Position numbers and translations under genes: made by a program. Shown one piece after another: positions 9,230-16,826 of a stretch of 64,000 nt of DNA; the stretch's first letter is position 1, and every line of letters begins with the position of its first letter. Under the pieces are notes generated by a model. The model ran no database searches. It had not been told where the DNA came from and was given only the letters and a program-made list of their open reading frames with translations. Origin of the DNA: Bacillota bacterium (GTDB lineage Bacteria > Bacillota > Clostridia > Christensenellales > SZUA-584). The stretch is from assembly GCA_023390815.1 (NCBI GenBank), contig JAEWCC010000057.1, positions 1-64,000 on the forward strand. The letters are read 5' to 3'.

Positions 9230-10540
9230 TTAGAGCCAGCTGGGGATCATGTCGTTCTCGATCAGCTGCTCAAAGGTCTGACGCCGCAGCATCAGTTCGG
9301 CTTTGCCGTCTTTTACGAGTACGATCGCGGGCATGGGCAGCTTGTTGTAGTTGCTCGCCATGGAATAGTGATACGCGCCGGTGGAGAACACCGCCATCAC
9401 GTCACCCGCCTTGGGTTCGGGCAGCTTCGCGTTCCAGATCAGCATATCGCCGCTCTCGCAGGTACGCCCCGCGATGGAAACGACCGTTTCATCCGGCTCG
9501 TTCATCCGTCCGGCCAGCGCGCAGGTGTATTCCGCCTGATAGAGCGCCACGCGGGGGTTGTCCGCCATGCCGCCGTCCACGCTCACATAGGTACGGATGC
9601 CGGGCACCGTCTTGATGTCGCCGATTGTATAAAGCGTCGTGCCCGCTTCGCCCACGATCGATCGACCCGGCTCGATCGCGAACACCGGCGTGTCGATTCC
9701 CTTCTCGGCGCAAAGCCGTTCCAGCTCTTCGTGCATCGCATGCACGTATTCCTCCGGGCGCAGCGGTTTATCCGAATCGAGATAGTGAACGCCATAGCCG
9801 CCGCCGAAGTTGATTTCGGTAAATACAAAGCCCGTCTCTTTTTTAACTTCCAGTAGGAAGTCCAGCATCACGTCCACCGTGTCGCGGAAGGGCGTCAGTT
9901 CGAATATCTGCGAGCCGATGTGGCAGTGCATGCCGACCAGATTGATACCGGGTTTCGCCAGAATCATCTTGATGATGCGCATGCCTTCGCCGTCCGATAT
10001 GCCAAAGCCGAACTTGGAGTCCATCTGCCCGGTTTTGATATACTCGTGCGTATGCGCTTCGATACCCGGCTTTAAGCGCAGCGAAACATCCTGCACGCGC
10101 CCCATAGACACGGCAAGCTCCGATATCATGTCAATTTCGCTGATGCTGTCGATCACAATATGCCCGATGCCCGCTTCCACCGCCATGCGCAGATCGGACA
10201 GCGTCTTCACGTTGCCGTGCAGGTATATTTTTTCGGGATCGAAGCCCGCTTTGAGCGCGATATAAAGCTCTCCGCCCGACGCGACATCGAGCCCCATGCC
10301 TTCGCTCTGCACGATTTTGCACATCGCGGTATTCAAAAACGCCTTGCCGGCGAACATCACCTTGCCGCCGCCCGCGTATTTATTGATCTCTTCCACATAG
10401 CCGCGGCACACGCTGCGAATGGTGTCCTCTTCCATCACATAAAGCGGTGTGCCGTACTTTTCCGCGAGTTCCACCGCGTCGCAGCCGCCGAGTACTAGAT
10501 GACCCTTCTTGTTTACGTCTAACTTCTTCCAGTATTTCAT
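9230..10540 (-). CDS. lysA: diaminopimelate decarboxylase
   Basis: A 436-aa PLP enzyme that converts meso-diaminopimelate to L-lysine, the last step of lysine synthesis. It is a fold-III alanine-racemase-type decarboxylase. Visible motifs are the cofactor Lys segment VMFAGKAF, MHCHIGSQI, the phosphate-binding INFGGGYG, EPGRSIVGEAG and the catalytic-Cys segment GRTCESGD. The open frame reaches further upstream, but the ATG at 10540 follows AAGGGGCGG, matches family length and begins just after the promoter. The gene is monocistronic, with a terminator at 9191-9214. Confidence 0.95.
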   Translation of the reverse strand: MKYWKKLDVNKKGHLVLGGCDAVELAEKYGTPLYVMEEDTIRSVCRGYVEEINKYAGGGKVMFAGKAFLNTAMCKIVQSEGMGLDVASGGELYIALKAGFDPEKIYLHGNVKTLSDLRMAVEAGIGHIVIDSISEIDMISELAVSMGRVQDVSLRLKPGIEAHTHEYIKTGQMDSKFGFGISDGEGMRIIKMILAKPGINLVGMHCHIGSQIFELTPFRDTVDVMLDFLLEVKKETGFVFTEINFGGGYGVHYLDSDKPLRPEEYVHAMHEELERLCAEKGIDTPVFAIEPGRSIVGEAGTTLYTIGDIKTVPGIRTYVSVDGGMADNPRVALYQAEYTCALAGRMNEPDETVVSIAGRTCESGDMLIWNAKLPEPKAGDVMAVFSTGAYHYSMASNYNKLPMPAIVLVKDGKAELMLRRQTFEQLIENDMIPSWL

Positions 10541-10569
10541 GGTCCGCCCCTTGAAAAATATATGGTAGC

Positions 10570-10599
10570 ATAGTAACACACGCGTTTCAGCAATGTCAA
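10570..10599 (-). promoter_or_regulatory. lysA promoter
   Basis: Minus strand: perfect -35 TTGACA (10594-10599), an 18-bp spacer and -10 TACTAT (10570-10575), placing the start about 25 bp before the lysA ATG. The leader is too short for a lysine riboswitch. Confidence 0.75.
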
Positions 10600-10706
10600 C
10601 GAAAGAGGCTTTTAAATTCCGGCGAGAACAAAGGTTAGTTACGGGGACTATCCCCGAGGCCGACATAGCAAAGTATCTGGAGATGGAAAAAGTAATAATT
10701 GAATAA
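10593..10706 (+). CDS. doubtful 37-codon open frame at the island boundary
   Basis: Reads MSTKEAFKFRREQR, then VTGTIPEADIAKYLEMEK and a short tail. The amino acid composition looks protein-like rather than random, and the frame runs opposite to lysA. It overlaps the lysA -35 box and has no clear ribosome-binding site, so it may be the tail of a gene removed when the neighbouring AT-rich cassette was acquired, or chance. I do not recognise the sequence. Confidence 0.2.
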   Translation: MSTKEAFKFRREQRLVTGTIPEADIAKYLEMEKVIIE

Positions 10707-10772
10707 AGGCAAACGAAACGGACCTTGTTCCCTCCATTCGTGGGATACCTCTCATAATGTGATACAATGTTT

Positions 10773-11561
10773 TTACATGTCTAGTTCAAGAATCATTGCC
10801 GAGTGATCAGTAATAGGAATTTTGCGGGTCTCATGTACATAACTACATTTTAAAACTTTATTTTTTATATCTTTCGTAACGAAACAATGATCATAACGAT
10901 AACCATCGTTAGTACGTCCCACCCAGCTATATTCATTGTCATTAGGATGAAGTAGTCTAAAAGCATCAACAAATCCAAAATGATCAAACCGATCATAAAA
11001 TACATACTCCCATTCTTTGAAAGAGGAATAATGTGGAATGTGATCTTTTTCTAATATGTTCAAATCTCCACAAACAATGTATGGACATCCGTAATGATTT
11101 TGAGCCTTAATATATTGCAAAAACTCAATTGCAAATTGTTTCTTTCTTGCGGTTTTTTCTTCTGAAGCATCACGAGAAGGAACATACAATCCGATAATTC
11201 CGATTTTTTGTCCGTGATAATCAATAATTACATCCAAAAAACGTGAGTAAAAGCGACTTTCATTTTCAAAGCAGTTTTTCACTTCAACAATAGGATACCT
11301 ACTTAATATCATTACACCGAGATCTCCCGTTAAAGATTTAGGAAAATAGATATTAAATTCAGGCTCCTTATCAAAATCAAATAAAGTATTCCCTAGACCA
11401 CTAAAATGTTGCTCAAGGAAAGAGCAACCCTCACTAACCTTCGTTTCAGTCAGGACAAATATATTTTCTGTTCTACCTTCAATCCATTCAATTTGTCGTC
11501 TTACTCTTTCAATAGAAGGATTCCCAATATTTAGCGTCATCAATTTAAGTATATTACTCAT
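10773..11561 (-). CDS. endonuclease/exonuclease/phosphatase (EEP) family protein
   Basis: About 262 aa, last gene of the cassette. EEP-fold motifs appear in order: LMTLNIGN (Asn11), LTETKV (metal Glu39), GLYVPSRD, CGDLN (Asp166, Asn168), YRYDHCFV (Asp224) and the terminal TDHSA (Asp252, His253). All metal and catalytic positions of the DNase I/ExoIII superfamily seem kept, so an active Mg-dependent phosphodiesterase acting on DNA, RNA or a nucleotide is likely. There is no signal peptide. The ATG at 11561, seven bases after GAGGTG, is preferred to the upstream GTG at 11570. The start lies just after the kinase stop, implying coupling. The substrate is unknown. Confidence 0.8.
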   Translation of the reverse strand: MSNILKLMTLNIGNPSIERVRRQIEWIEGRTENIFVLTETKVSEGCSFLEQHFSGLGNTLFDFDKEPEFNIYFPKSLTGDLGVMILSRYPIVEVKNCFENESRFYSRFLDVIIDYHGQKIGIIGLYVPSRDASEEKTARKKQFAIEFLQYIKAQNHYGCPYIVCGDLNILEKDHIPHYSSFKEWEYVFYDRFDHFGFVDAFRLLHPNDNEYSWVGRTNDGYRYDHCFVTKDIKNKVLKCSYVHETRKIPITDHSAMILELDM

Positions 11562-11571
11562 AACAAACACC

Positions 11572-12183
11572 TCATAATAATGATAATATACTAGCCGCTG
11601 CTAATTCAATATTGAATTCTAACTGATCCATCTTATTGTTATATTGCACTAAATAATTAAACCCTTTAGCCGATAAGAATTCTTTCGCTTGAGAATAATA
11701 CTCAAGTTCCTCTTGACGAGACATCCTCATTTCAAAAACTGAAAATTTTGTCCGTTCAACAAGTCTTTGAGCAATTGTTTCGTGGTCAGCAAGAAGTAAA
11801 ATGCTGAGATCAGGAATGGGAAAATCTGAATTTAATTCCCATATTTTTTCGTATGATACCCCCTCATATTTCTGAAAAACAAAGCTGGATTCGATATATC
11901 TGTCTGTTAAGACAATCTCACCTTTATTAATATGGGGCAAAATTTCGGTTTCAATATGAAGGCATCTATCTGCGGCAATAAGGATAGCATAGGGCAACCC
12001 GGACAATTTTGCTTCGTTTGTCTTACAAAACATCCCAAGGGGTGTTGCCGTAGGTTCTTTTGTTATGTGCGTTGAGTAGCCTGTGTTTGTTAATTTATTG
12101 CATAGCGCTGTAATGTATGTTCCTTTACCGACGGCATTTGGCCCTTCAACAGAAATAAATAATCCTCTTCTATTTTGAGACAC
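11572..12183 (-). CDS. thymidylate-kinase-like nucleotide kinase
   Basis: A 203-aa P-loop kinase resembling dTMP kinase. Walker A is GPNAVGKGT (from residue 14), the substrate/phosphate DR motif is TDRYIESS (93-100), and ADRCLH resembles the TMPK region. GTG start after GGGGGA. It lacks an obvious standard LID signature and is embedded between a radical SAM gene and an EEP gene, so it is probably not the housekeeping Tmk but a specialised (deoxy)nucleotide kinase supplying or consuming a substrate of its neighbours (inference). Confidence 0.78.
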   Translation of the reverse strand: MSQNRRGLFISVEGPNAVGKGTYITALCNKLTNTGYSTHITKEPTATPLGMFCKTNEAKLSGLPYAILIAADRCLHIETEILPHINKGEIVLTDRYIESSFVFQKYEGVSYEKIWELNSDFPIPDLSILLLADHETIAQRLVERTKFSVFEMRMSRQEELEYYSQAKEFLSAKGFNYLVQYNNKMDQLEFNIELAAASILSLL

Positions 12184-12208
12184 CGTCTTTCCCCCATTAC
12201 TTTAATTA

Positions 12209-13246
12209 CTATAGTAGATAATCAGTACCTTCAAGAGGTTGATTTTTGGATATTTTAATTGCACAACAACCCTTATCGCTGAATAATTCAGAATCAACAT
12301 GTAATCCGTTTGGTAAATGGTACTTTTCTAGAGATTTTTTAATGCTGATATCGTTACTAAAAATATTATATAATGTAAACTGATTTGCGTTATAATCATT
12401 GTCACTATTCTCGGAAGCAAATACCATGTAAGGGCAAATCACGACATCACCGTTTGTAAAAATATATGGGAACGACCCCAATGGACAACCTCCTACTTTT
12501 AATTTTTTATAATTGGGAAATCTAATGTAGACAACTTCAAAGTCATCTGTATTATGGTGTAGCGTTGCTTCTTGTAGAGCAATCATTTCATCTCTCGTAT
12601 ATGCTAGCATCTGTGTCTCGTTACCGCGCCCAAACGGTGATAACGGATTCATCAAAATATACTTAGCTCCTACGCTCCTCACAAAACTACATAGTTCATC
12701 ATATTCTGAAATTGATGCATATTTATTTGGTGTAGTCAAGATTCCATTCAATAACCGATGTTTACCTAATAATTCTATGTTTTTTATTATCTTGTCATAT
12801 ATTTGGCGTTCCAAGTTGCCGCGAAAACGGCCGTGTGACTCGTAATAAAGACCATCCAAACTGACGTTAAAGTGAATATTTGGATAGCCTAAAATAAATG
12901 TCATGAAATCATCAGTTATAAGACTTCCATTAGTACAAACGCTTACCGCGATACCTTCATCACATAGAGCTGAAATTATTTCGCGAACATCTCTATGTAC
13001 TAATGGTTCTCCTCCAGTCAATGTAACTTTGGTAACGTTACTCTTTATTAGATTTGGAATAACATGATCAATTATTTGTTTTAGTAGCATTTCGTTACCA
13101 GAAACAGTTGAATTAACAAAACAGTGTGAGCATCTGAAATTGCATTTCTCTGTTATTTGTAACAATATTTTATAGTTCGGAAGCGTCACAGCGGTTCGAA
13201 AAAAGCACGAAGAAGCTAAATTGGGCTCATAAATCCTTTTTATCAT
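12209..13246 (-). CDS. radical SAM enzyme with SPASM-like C-terminal cysteines
   Basis: About 345 aa. The radical SAM cluster motif is CNFRCSHC (Cys35, Cys39, Cys42), followed by the SAM-binding LTGGEP segment (77-81) and VCTNGS. Extra cysteines near the C-terminus (Cys254 in GGCPLG, Cys271 in VICPY, Cys327/Cys328) suggest a twitch/SPASM auxiliary cluster, as in peptide-modifying enzymes such as PqqE and AlbA or in sulfatase maturases. No precursor peptide gene is obvious nearby. The ATG at 13246 is chosen over TTG 13264 because GGAGTGGGA precedes it. It ends 25 bp before the kinase gene. The substrate is unknown; the linked kinase allows a nucleotide as well as a peptide. Confidence 0.82.
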   Translation of the reverse strand: MIKRIYEPNLASSCFFRTAVTLPNYKILLQITEKCNFRCSHCFVNSTVSGNEMLLKQIIDHVIPNLIKSNVTKVTLTGGEPLVHRDVREIISALCDEGIAVSVCTNGSLITDDFMTFILGYPNIHFNVSLDGLYYESHGRFRGNLERQIYDKIIKNIELLGKHRLLNGILTTPNKYASISEYDELCSFVRSVGAKYILMNPLSPFGRGNETQMLAYTRDEMIALQEATLHHNTDDFEVVYIRFPNYKKLKVGGCPLGSFPYIFTNGDVVICPYMVFASENSDNDYNANQFTLYNIFSNDISIKKSLEKYHLPNGLHVDSELFSDKGCCAIKISKNQPLEGTDYLL

Positions 13247-13266
13247 ATTTCCCACTCCGTTCAAGA

Positions 13267-13953
13267 TTAATCTGTTTTGTCATTTTTAAAATTAGATACT
13301 TCATTTAAATCAACCGCCAAAACATTATAGACCATTCTCCTACCTTGTATGCGAGCCGCTAAATTTAGAAGCACGATGATAACAACAAGATAGATCAAAT
13401 ATGGCAAAGAAAATATAATTATTCCTGTAACGAGCATTAACATCCCATAAACTATTACCAATACAACCGTTTGAGCATGTAAGTCACGCAATAACAAATA
13501 ATCTTTATTTGAGCCAAAAACAATTGGATTATCTCTGTGCTTGTTATAAATTGCATACCATAGAGGTGTCTGGTCTTTTATCATTGGATAACATTTTCTA
13601 ATCTGCCGATATATATCTTTATACTTTTTTTTTGCGTCCTCAATAGTAAATCTATTATCCCTGCATTTAATCTCTAATTGTGTAAATATAGTGCAACTTG
13701 GTTGCTTGTTCCAAAGGAACACTAGAAAAACTTTTAAGCGTGATGGAACTATTGAATCCATAATAAAAGTAAAGACAAAACTAGTAACTGAAAAAATTAC
13801 TATATTTATAATCTTACCAATGTTATCATACCAGTATTGAAAATCGCTATTATTACTACCAGAAATAATCTTGGAAGATATAAGCATGATCAATATGTTG
13901 GCTACAAGAAACCATTTTAGTTCATTGTTGCGGTATTCTTTAAGGCTTGTCAA
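13267..13953 (-). CDS. four-helix membrane protein of unknown function
   Basis: A 228-aa protein, first in the cassette. Two hydrophobic segments at the N-terminus (about 14-31 and 45-65) and two at the C-terminus (about 168-190 and 190-207) flank a central charged region of about 100 residues containing EDAKKKYKDIYRQIRKCYP. I do not recognise the family. The layout (2TM, cytoplasmic domain, 2TM) is reminiscent of membrane effectors in bacterial nucleotide-signalling defence systems, but this is only a shape resemblance. The TTG start follows GAGGA. The stop is 20 bp before the radical SAM ATG, and two bases before that gene's alternative TTG start. Confidence 0.7.
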   Translation of the reverse strand: MTSLKEYRNNELKWFLVANILIMLISSKIISGSNNSDFQYWYDNIGKIINIVIFSVTSFVFTFIMDSIVPSRLKVFLVFLWNKQPSCTIFTQLEIKCRDNRFTIEDAKKKYKDIYRQIRKCYPMIKDQTPLWYAIYNKHRDNPIVFGSNKDYLLLRDLHAQTVVLVIVYGMLMLVTGIIIFSLPYLIYLVVIIVLLNLAARIQGRRMVYNVLAVDLNEVSNFKNDKTD

Positions 13954-14026
13954 GTGATTTCCTCATCTCTCCGATTTAGTCATATTGAATTATATAGTAA
14001 TTTAATACATTAATCCCATCTGGTTT

Positions 14027-14055
14027 AATATAGTACATTGCCACATGGATTACAA
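14027..14055 (-). promoter_or_regulatory. candidate promoter of the four-gene cassette
   Basis: Minus strand: TTGTAA (14050-14055), a 17-bp spacer and TATATT (14027-14032), about 70 bp before the first gene. A second TATAAT-like hexamer nearby lacks a good -35. Confidence 0.4.
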
Positions 14056-14407
14056 TAGGCATTCTTCCAGCCATAAGTTCGTATTTATTTAATGTGTGTA
14101 AGGCGCTATAATTTCACATATGTTAATTACATATTTGGGGTTTCCCGAAGTGCGTCCATGCCGAGTGACGCTCTGCACGCCCGGTCATTTCTCCTATAAG
14201 GATTATTAAAGATAATTCTAAGCAAAGCATGTGCCCGGGGGCTGCCTGCATGCCTTTGCGCTATCCCGCGCTCAATCCGTTCGGGTTTACGGCCTTACTG
14301 CCTCCCCGTCTCGCTAAAAACGCCCCACTGGGGCGTTTTCTTGACGCTCGCTTCGAATCCCCCGGTCAAATTCAAAAGCCACCCGTTTGGGTGGCTTTTG
14401 AATTTGG
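14056..14407. other. non-coding stretch with nested inverted repeats
   Basis: No protein gene is supported. It contains a perfect hairpin (14317-14339: AAAACGCCCC, ACT loop, GGGGCGTTTT), able to terminate on either strand, and the tRNA terminator (14368-14405). The open frames that cross it are tRNA-antisense artefacts. Confidence 0.6.
14317..14339. terminator. bidirectional terminator hairpin
   Basis: Perfect 10-bp stem AAAACGCCCC/GGGGCGTTTT with a 3-nt loop and T runs on both strands. Confidence 0.75.
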
Positions 14408-14427
14408 CGTGCCCGGGGGGATTCGAA
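14352..14427. repeat. inverted duplication of the tRNA 3' end and its terminator
   Basis: A perfect 17-bp inverted repeat (14368-14384 against 14389-14405, GTTT loop) acts as the tRNA terminator. The symmetry continues outwards: TTCGAATCCCCC at 14352-14363 mirrors the T-loop/T-stem of the tRNA (14415-14427), with a six-base gap. So part of the tRNA gene has been copied in reverse orientation beyond its own terminator. Confidence 0.8.
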
Positions 14428-14481
14428 CCCTCGACCTTTTGATTCGTAGTCAAACACTCTATCCGGCTGAGCTACGGGCAC
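14408..14481 (-). tRNA. tRNA-Arg (anticodon ACG)
   Basis: A 74-nt cloverleaf on the minus strand. Acceptor GTGCCCG pairs with CGGGCAC (discriminator G). The D-arm contains GCTCAGCCGGATAGAGT, the anticodon stem is TTTGA/TCAAA around CTACGAA (anticodon ACG, read as ICG), and the T-loop is TTCGAAT. CCA is not encoded. The T-stem GAGGG/CCCCC has one A-C mismatch. A strong terminator follows at 14368-14405. Confidence 0.95.
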
Positions 14482-14596
14482 ATATTCGTTTTTCGAGCGC
14501 TTAAACATTCTAATACAAACCCATACCGATGTCAACAACCGATCCATGAAATTTGAACTTTAAAAGGAATGCTGTCTGCCCATTTTTGAATTGTCC

Positions 14597-14625
14597 TTGA
14601 CTCGTTAATCCGATGTATATAGAAT
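14597..14625 (+). promoter_or_regulatory. sigma-A promoter of the lyxose isomerase-like gene
   Basis: TTGACT (14597-14602), a 17-bp spacer and TAGAAT (14620-14625). Confidence 0.75.
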
Positions 14626-14672
14626 AAAAACATTGTTAATCAATCAATATAGATATGGTGGAAATCAACAAT

Positions 14673-15218
14673 ATGATCAGTCGATATGACTACGATAGGT
14701 TTCAAGCAAAAGCCGCAGAAATGCTGCAAAACAGCGGAATCCTGATCACTGAGGAAGAGAAAAAGAACATTGAAATCGTTGATTTCGGACAGAACAGGTT
14801 TGAAAAAATCGGGCTTGCCATGCTCGTTTACTTCAATACCACTAGAGTGTGCGCGAGAGAATTAATCATGTTTCCGCATCAGACGATTGCGCAACAAATC
14901 CATCCGGATATTGATGGCGAGTTGGGAAAAGAAGAAACTTTTCGATGCAGATGGGGCAAGGTATATATCTATGTGCCGGGAGAGCCGACAAGAAACCCAA
15001 AATGCAAACCGCCGAAAGGCCGGGAAGAGTACTACGATTGCCTGCATGAAATTGAATTAAACCCGTGTGATCAATACACCATGCCGCCCAATACCCCTCA
15101 CTGGCTGCAGGCAGGTCCGAAAGGCGTTGTGATATCCGAATTTTCTTCTTCCAGCAAAGATGAGACGGATCTTTTCAGCGACCCGCAAGTAAAACGTTAT
15201 ACAGAAATTACTGAATAA
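14673..15218 (+). CDS. D-lyxose isomerase-like cupin protein
   Basis: About 181 aa. It matches the D-lyxose ketol-isomerase family (YdaE-like), which interconverts D-lyxose/D-xylulose and D-mannose/D-fructose using a divalent metal in a cupin barrel. Visible are the first cupin motif HPDIDGELGKEETFRC...GKVYIYV (His and Glu ligands) and the second motif PPNTPHWLQAG (His). The ATG at 14673 is preferred to 14655 because GGTGG sits 11 bases upstream of it. Monocistronic, with its own promoter and terminator. The sugar substrate is inferred from family. Confidence 0.85.
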   Translation: MISRYDYDRFQAKAAEMLQNSGILITEEEKKNIEIVDFGQNRFEKIGLAMLVYFNTTRVCARELIMFPHQTIAQQIHPDIDGELGKEETFRCRWGKVYIYVPGEPTRNPKCKPPKGREEYYDCLHEIELNPCDQYTMPPNTPHWLQAGPKGVVISEFSSSSKDETDLFSDPQVKRYTEITE

Positions 15219-15260
15219 ATCATATAAATTCTTAGCAGCATGTCTCTAGGCATACCGCAA

Positions 15261-15284
15261 AAGCCACCTACAGGGTGGTTTTTT
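15261..15284 (+). terminator. rho-independent terminator
   Basis: CCACC (15264-15268), a short loop and GGTGG (15274-15278), then TTTTTT; about 45 bp after the isomerase stop. Confidence 0.8.
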
Positions 15285-15392
15285 GTATTGCCGTATTCAG
15301 TGGGGGCTATTTGAAAAGTCTCATAAAAACGCCACCCTCTGATGGATGGCGTTTGCGGTTTTGATGGATTCAAATCTTTGTCTGCCCCGTCA

Positions 15393-15647
15393 TCATTTCT
15401 GATATGACTGCAAGGCCAGTGCCAGCTGATCGGGGCAGGAGGTGCCCTTGCCGGAACAGTCAATGCCGCGAAGCTTTTTGATCACGTCGTCCACCGGCAT
15501 GCCTTCCACCAGCTTCGAAATGCCACAAAGATTCCCTTCGCAGCCTCTCTCAAACTTCACCGAAGCGACCAATCCGTCTTTAATTAGAATGATGATTTTC
15601 TGGGAGCAGACGCCCCGTGGCTTATATACAAGTCTGTCTTCTGCCAT
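15393..15647 (-). CDS. TSCPD domain protein
   Basis: About 84 aa. The C-terminal GKGTSCPDQLA is the signature of the small TSCPD family, also found as a C-terminal domain of some ribonucleotide reductases. Further Cys residues (GVCSQK, RGCEGNLCG) may form a metal site. The ATG at 15647 follows GGAGAGG; the longer frame to 15692 would add an Arg/Gln-rich tail with no support. It stands alone. The function of the stand-alone family is not established. Confidence 0.8.
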   Translation of the reverse strand: MAEDRLVYKPRGVCSQKIIILIKDGLVASVKFERGCEGNLCGISKLVEGMPVDDVIKKLRGIDCSGKGTSCPDQLALALQSYQK

Positions 15648-15874
15648 ATACAATCCTCTCCGCCTGACGCCATGCTGTTGCTGACCTGCCATTTACACTT
15701 TTCGTGGTGAATCCGCGTTTACCACCATAGCATGGATAGCTTGTCGCGGCAAGGGGAAATTGCACCCATGCATTATACATGCATAGCTAATTATATCGGC
15801 GACGGTGATTTCAACGGTTAAAAAATCCCGAACGTCAAAGAATAATAAAGAATATTTTCGAAGGGGTACTTGGC

Positions 15875-16789
15875 TTGAAGAAAGGCTCGCATCGGTGGGC
15901 TAAATACGCCAAACAGCTGTATATCCGGTTTCAGGACGACAATGTTTCGGCGTTGAGCGCGCAGCTTGCGTTTTATCTGCTGCTCGCGCTGTTTCCCTTC
16001 GTACTGTTCCTGCTCAATCTCATCAGCTTTACATCGATCACGTCGGCTGATTTCGTGGAAAACATCGCCGGATTTCTTCCCACTGATGTCGAAACCTTGT
16101 TTCGCGACATTGTACGCGAGATCATGGGCGCAAAGAGCACTGGCCTGCTGTCTATCGGCGCGCTTGTCACGCTGTGGAGCGCGTCGCGCGGTATCAGTGC
16201 GATCAGCTTTGGGCTCAACATGGCGTACGACAAACGCGAGACCCGGCCGTTCCTCAAGGTTGCAGCCATAACGATCCTTTTCACCATCGGCATCGCCGTC
16301 ATGGTGCTCGCAGTACTCCTGTTCCTGATATTCGGCGAGGTGCTCGCGCGCGATATATTCAGCTGTCTCGACGGTGCGGAAGCATTTACGAAGCTTTGGC
16401 GAATACTGCGCTACATCGTACCGCTCATCATCATGCTGTTCGTATTCTCGCTGCTGTATAAATTTGTGCCCAACTGCCGCCTGAAATTCAAGCATGTCCT
16501 TCCCGGCGCGCTCATCGCGTCCTTCGGATGGGCTGCCGCCTCGGTCATATTTTCACTCTACATCAACGGTTTTGCCAATTATACGCGAATCTACGGCAGC
16601 ATTGGCGGCATTATTATATTGCTTCTGTGGCTCTATATCAGCAGTTTGATCATCATACTGGGCGGCGAGGTTAACGCCATGCTGCACTACTTCCGTACCG
16701 GCCAGAAGCTCGATAAATATGAAAATCCGCCTATTAAGCTTCCCCGCCCGTTCCGCAAGGACAAAGACACGCCTAACAGCGGCAGGTAA
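15875..16789 (+). CDS. YihY/BrkB-family membrane protein
   Basis: A 304-aa inner membrane protein of the YihY (formerly RNase BN) family with about six helices. Conserved family features are the early SALSAQLAFYLLLALFPF block, LWSASRGISAI, a PGALIASFGWA segment and IYGSIGGIIILLLWLY near the C-terminus. The role is uncharacterised; it is a putative transporter, and an RNase role was refuted for the family. The TTG start is supported by AAGGGG nine bases upstream. A charged tail (about 275-304) is cytoplasmic. Confidence 0.88.
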   Translation: MKKGSHRWAKYAKQLYIRFQDDNVSALSAQLAFYLLLALFPFVLFLLNLISFTSITSADFVENIAGFLPTDVETLFRDIVREIMGAKSTGLLSIGALVTLWSASRGISAISFGLNMAYDKRETRPFLKVAAITILFTIGIAVMVLAVLLFLIFGEVLARDIFSCLDGAEAFTKLWRILRYIVPLIIMLFVFSLLYKFVPNCRLKFKHVLPGALIASFGWAAASVIFSLYINGFANYTRIYGSIGGIIILLLWLYISSLIIILGGEVNAMLHYFRTGQKLDKYENPPIKLPRPFRKDKDTPNSGR

Positions 16790-16797
16790 CTCCAACC

Positions 16798-16826
16798 TTG
16801 ACACCCTTCAGGCCGCATGATACATT
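16798..16826 (+). promoter_or_regulatory. strong promoter with a long untranslated leader
   Basis: Perfect TTGACA (16798-16803), a 17-bp spacer and TACATT (16821-16826). The next start codon is at 17037, so the leader would be about 200 nt. I find no other gene in 16790-17036 and no clear riboswitch fold by eye. Confidence 0.55.

Larger units (their letters stand above)
10707..14150. mobile_element. AT-rich accessory cassette next to tRNA-Arg
   Basis: Base composition drops sharply from the GC-rich lysA side and recovers before the tRNA. All four genes inside (10773-13953) are on the minus strand with 1-25 bp between them. Together with the nearby tRNA gene this suggests a horizontally acquired defence or modification cassette. 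There is no integrase or transposase, and no convincing direct repeat marks both ends, so the mechanism of entry is unknown. Limits are approximate. Confidence 0.6.

Noticed and set aside
9230..10666. lysA starting at 10666
   Set aside because: The extra 42 codons cover the lysA promoter and lack a ribosome-binding site; the ATG at 10540 fits family length.
12209..13246. Prokaryotic viperin (pVip) as identity of the radical SAM protein, suggested by the neighbouring nucleotide kinase
   Set aside because: The sequence after the CxxxCxxC motif follows a generic SPASM-type pattern with late cysteines, and the typical viperin surroundings of the motif and C-terminus are not seen.
10707..14481. 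Classical integrative element with direct att repeats at tRNA-Arg
   Set aside because: No integrase, and the only direct repeat found (11 bp at 14231 and 14409) does not bracket the cassette.
14229..14504. Plus-strand open frame across the tRNA-Arg gene (contains GGIRTLDLLIRSQTLYPAELRA-like text in parts)
   Set aside because: It is the antisense translation of a tRNA gene, a well-known false protein; the tRNA structure explains the sequence.
14314..14547. Minus-strand open frame overlapping the tRNA (VPVAQPDRVFDYESKG)
   Set aside because: Sense-strand translation of the same tRNA and its terminator; no ribosome-binding site.
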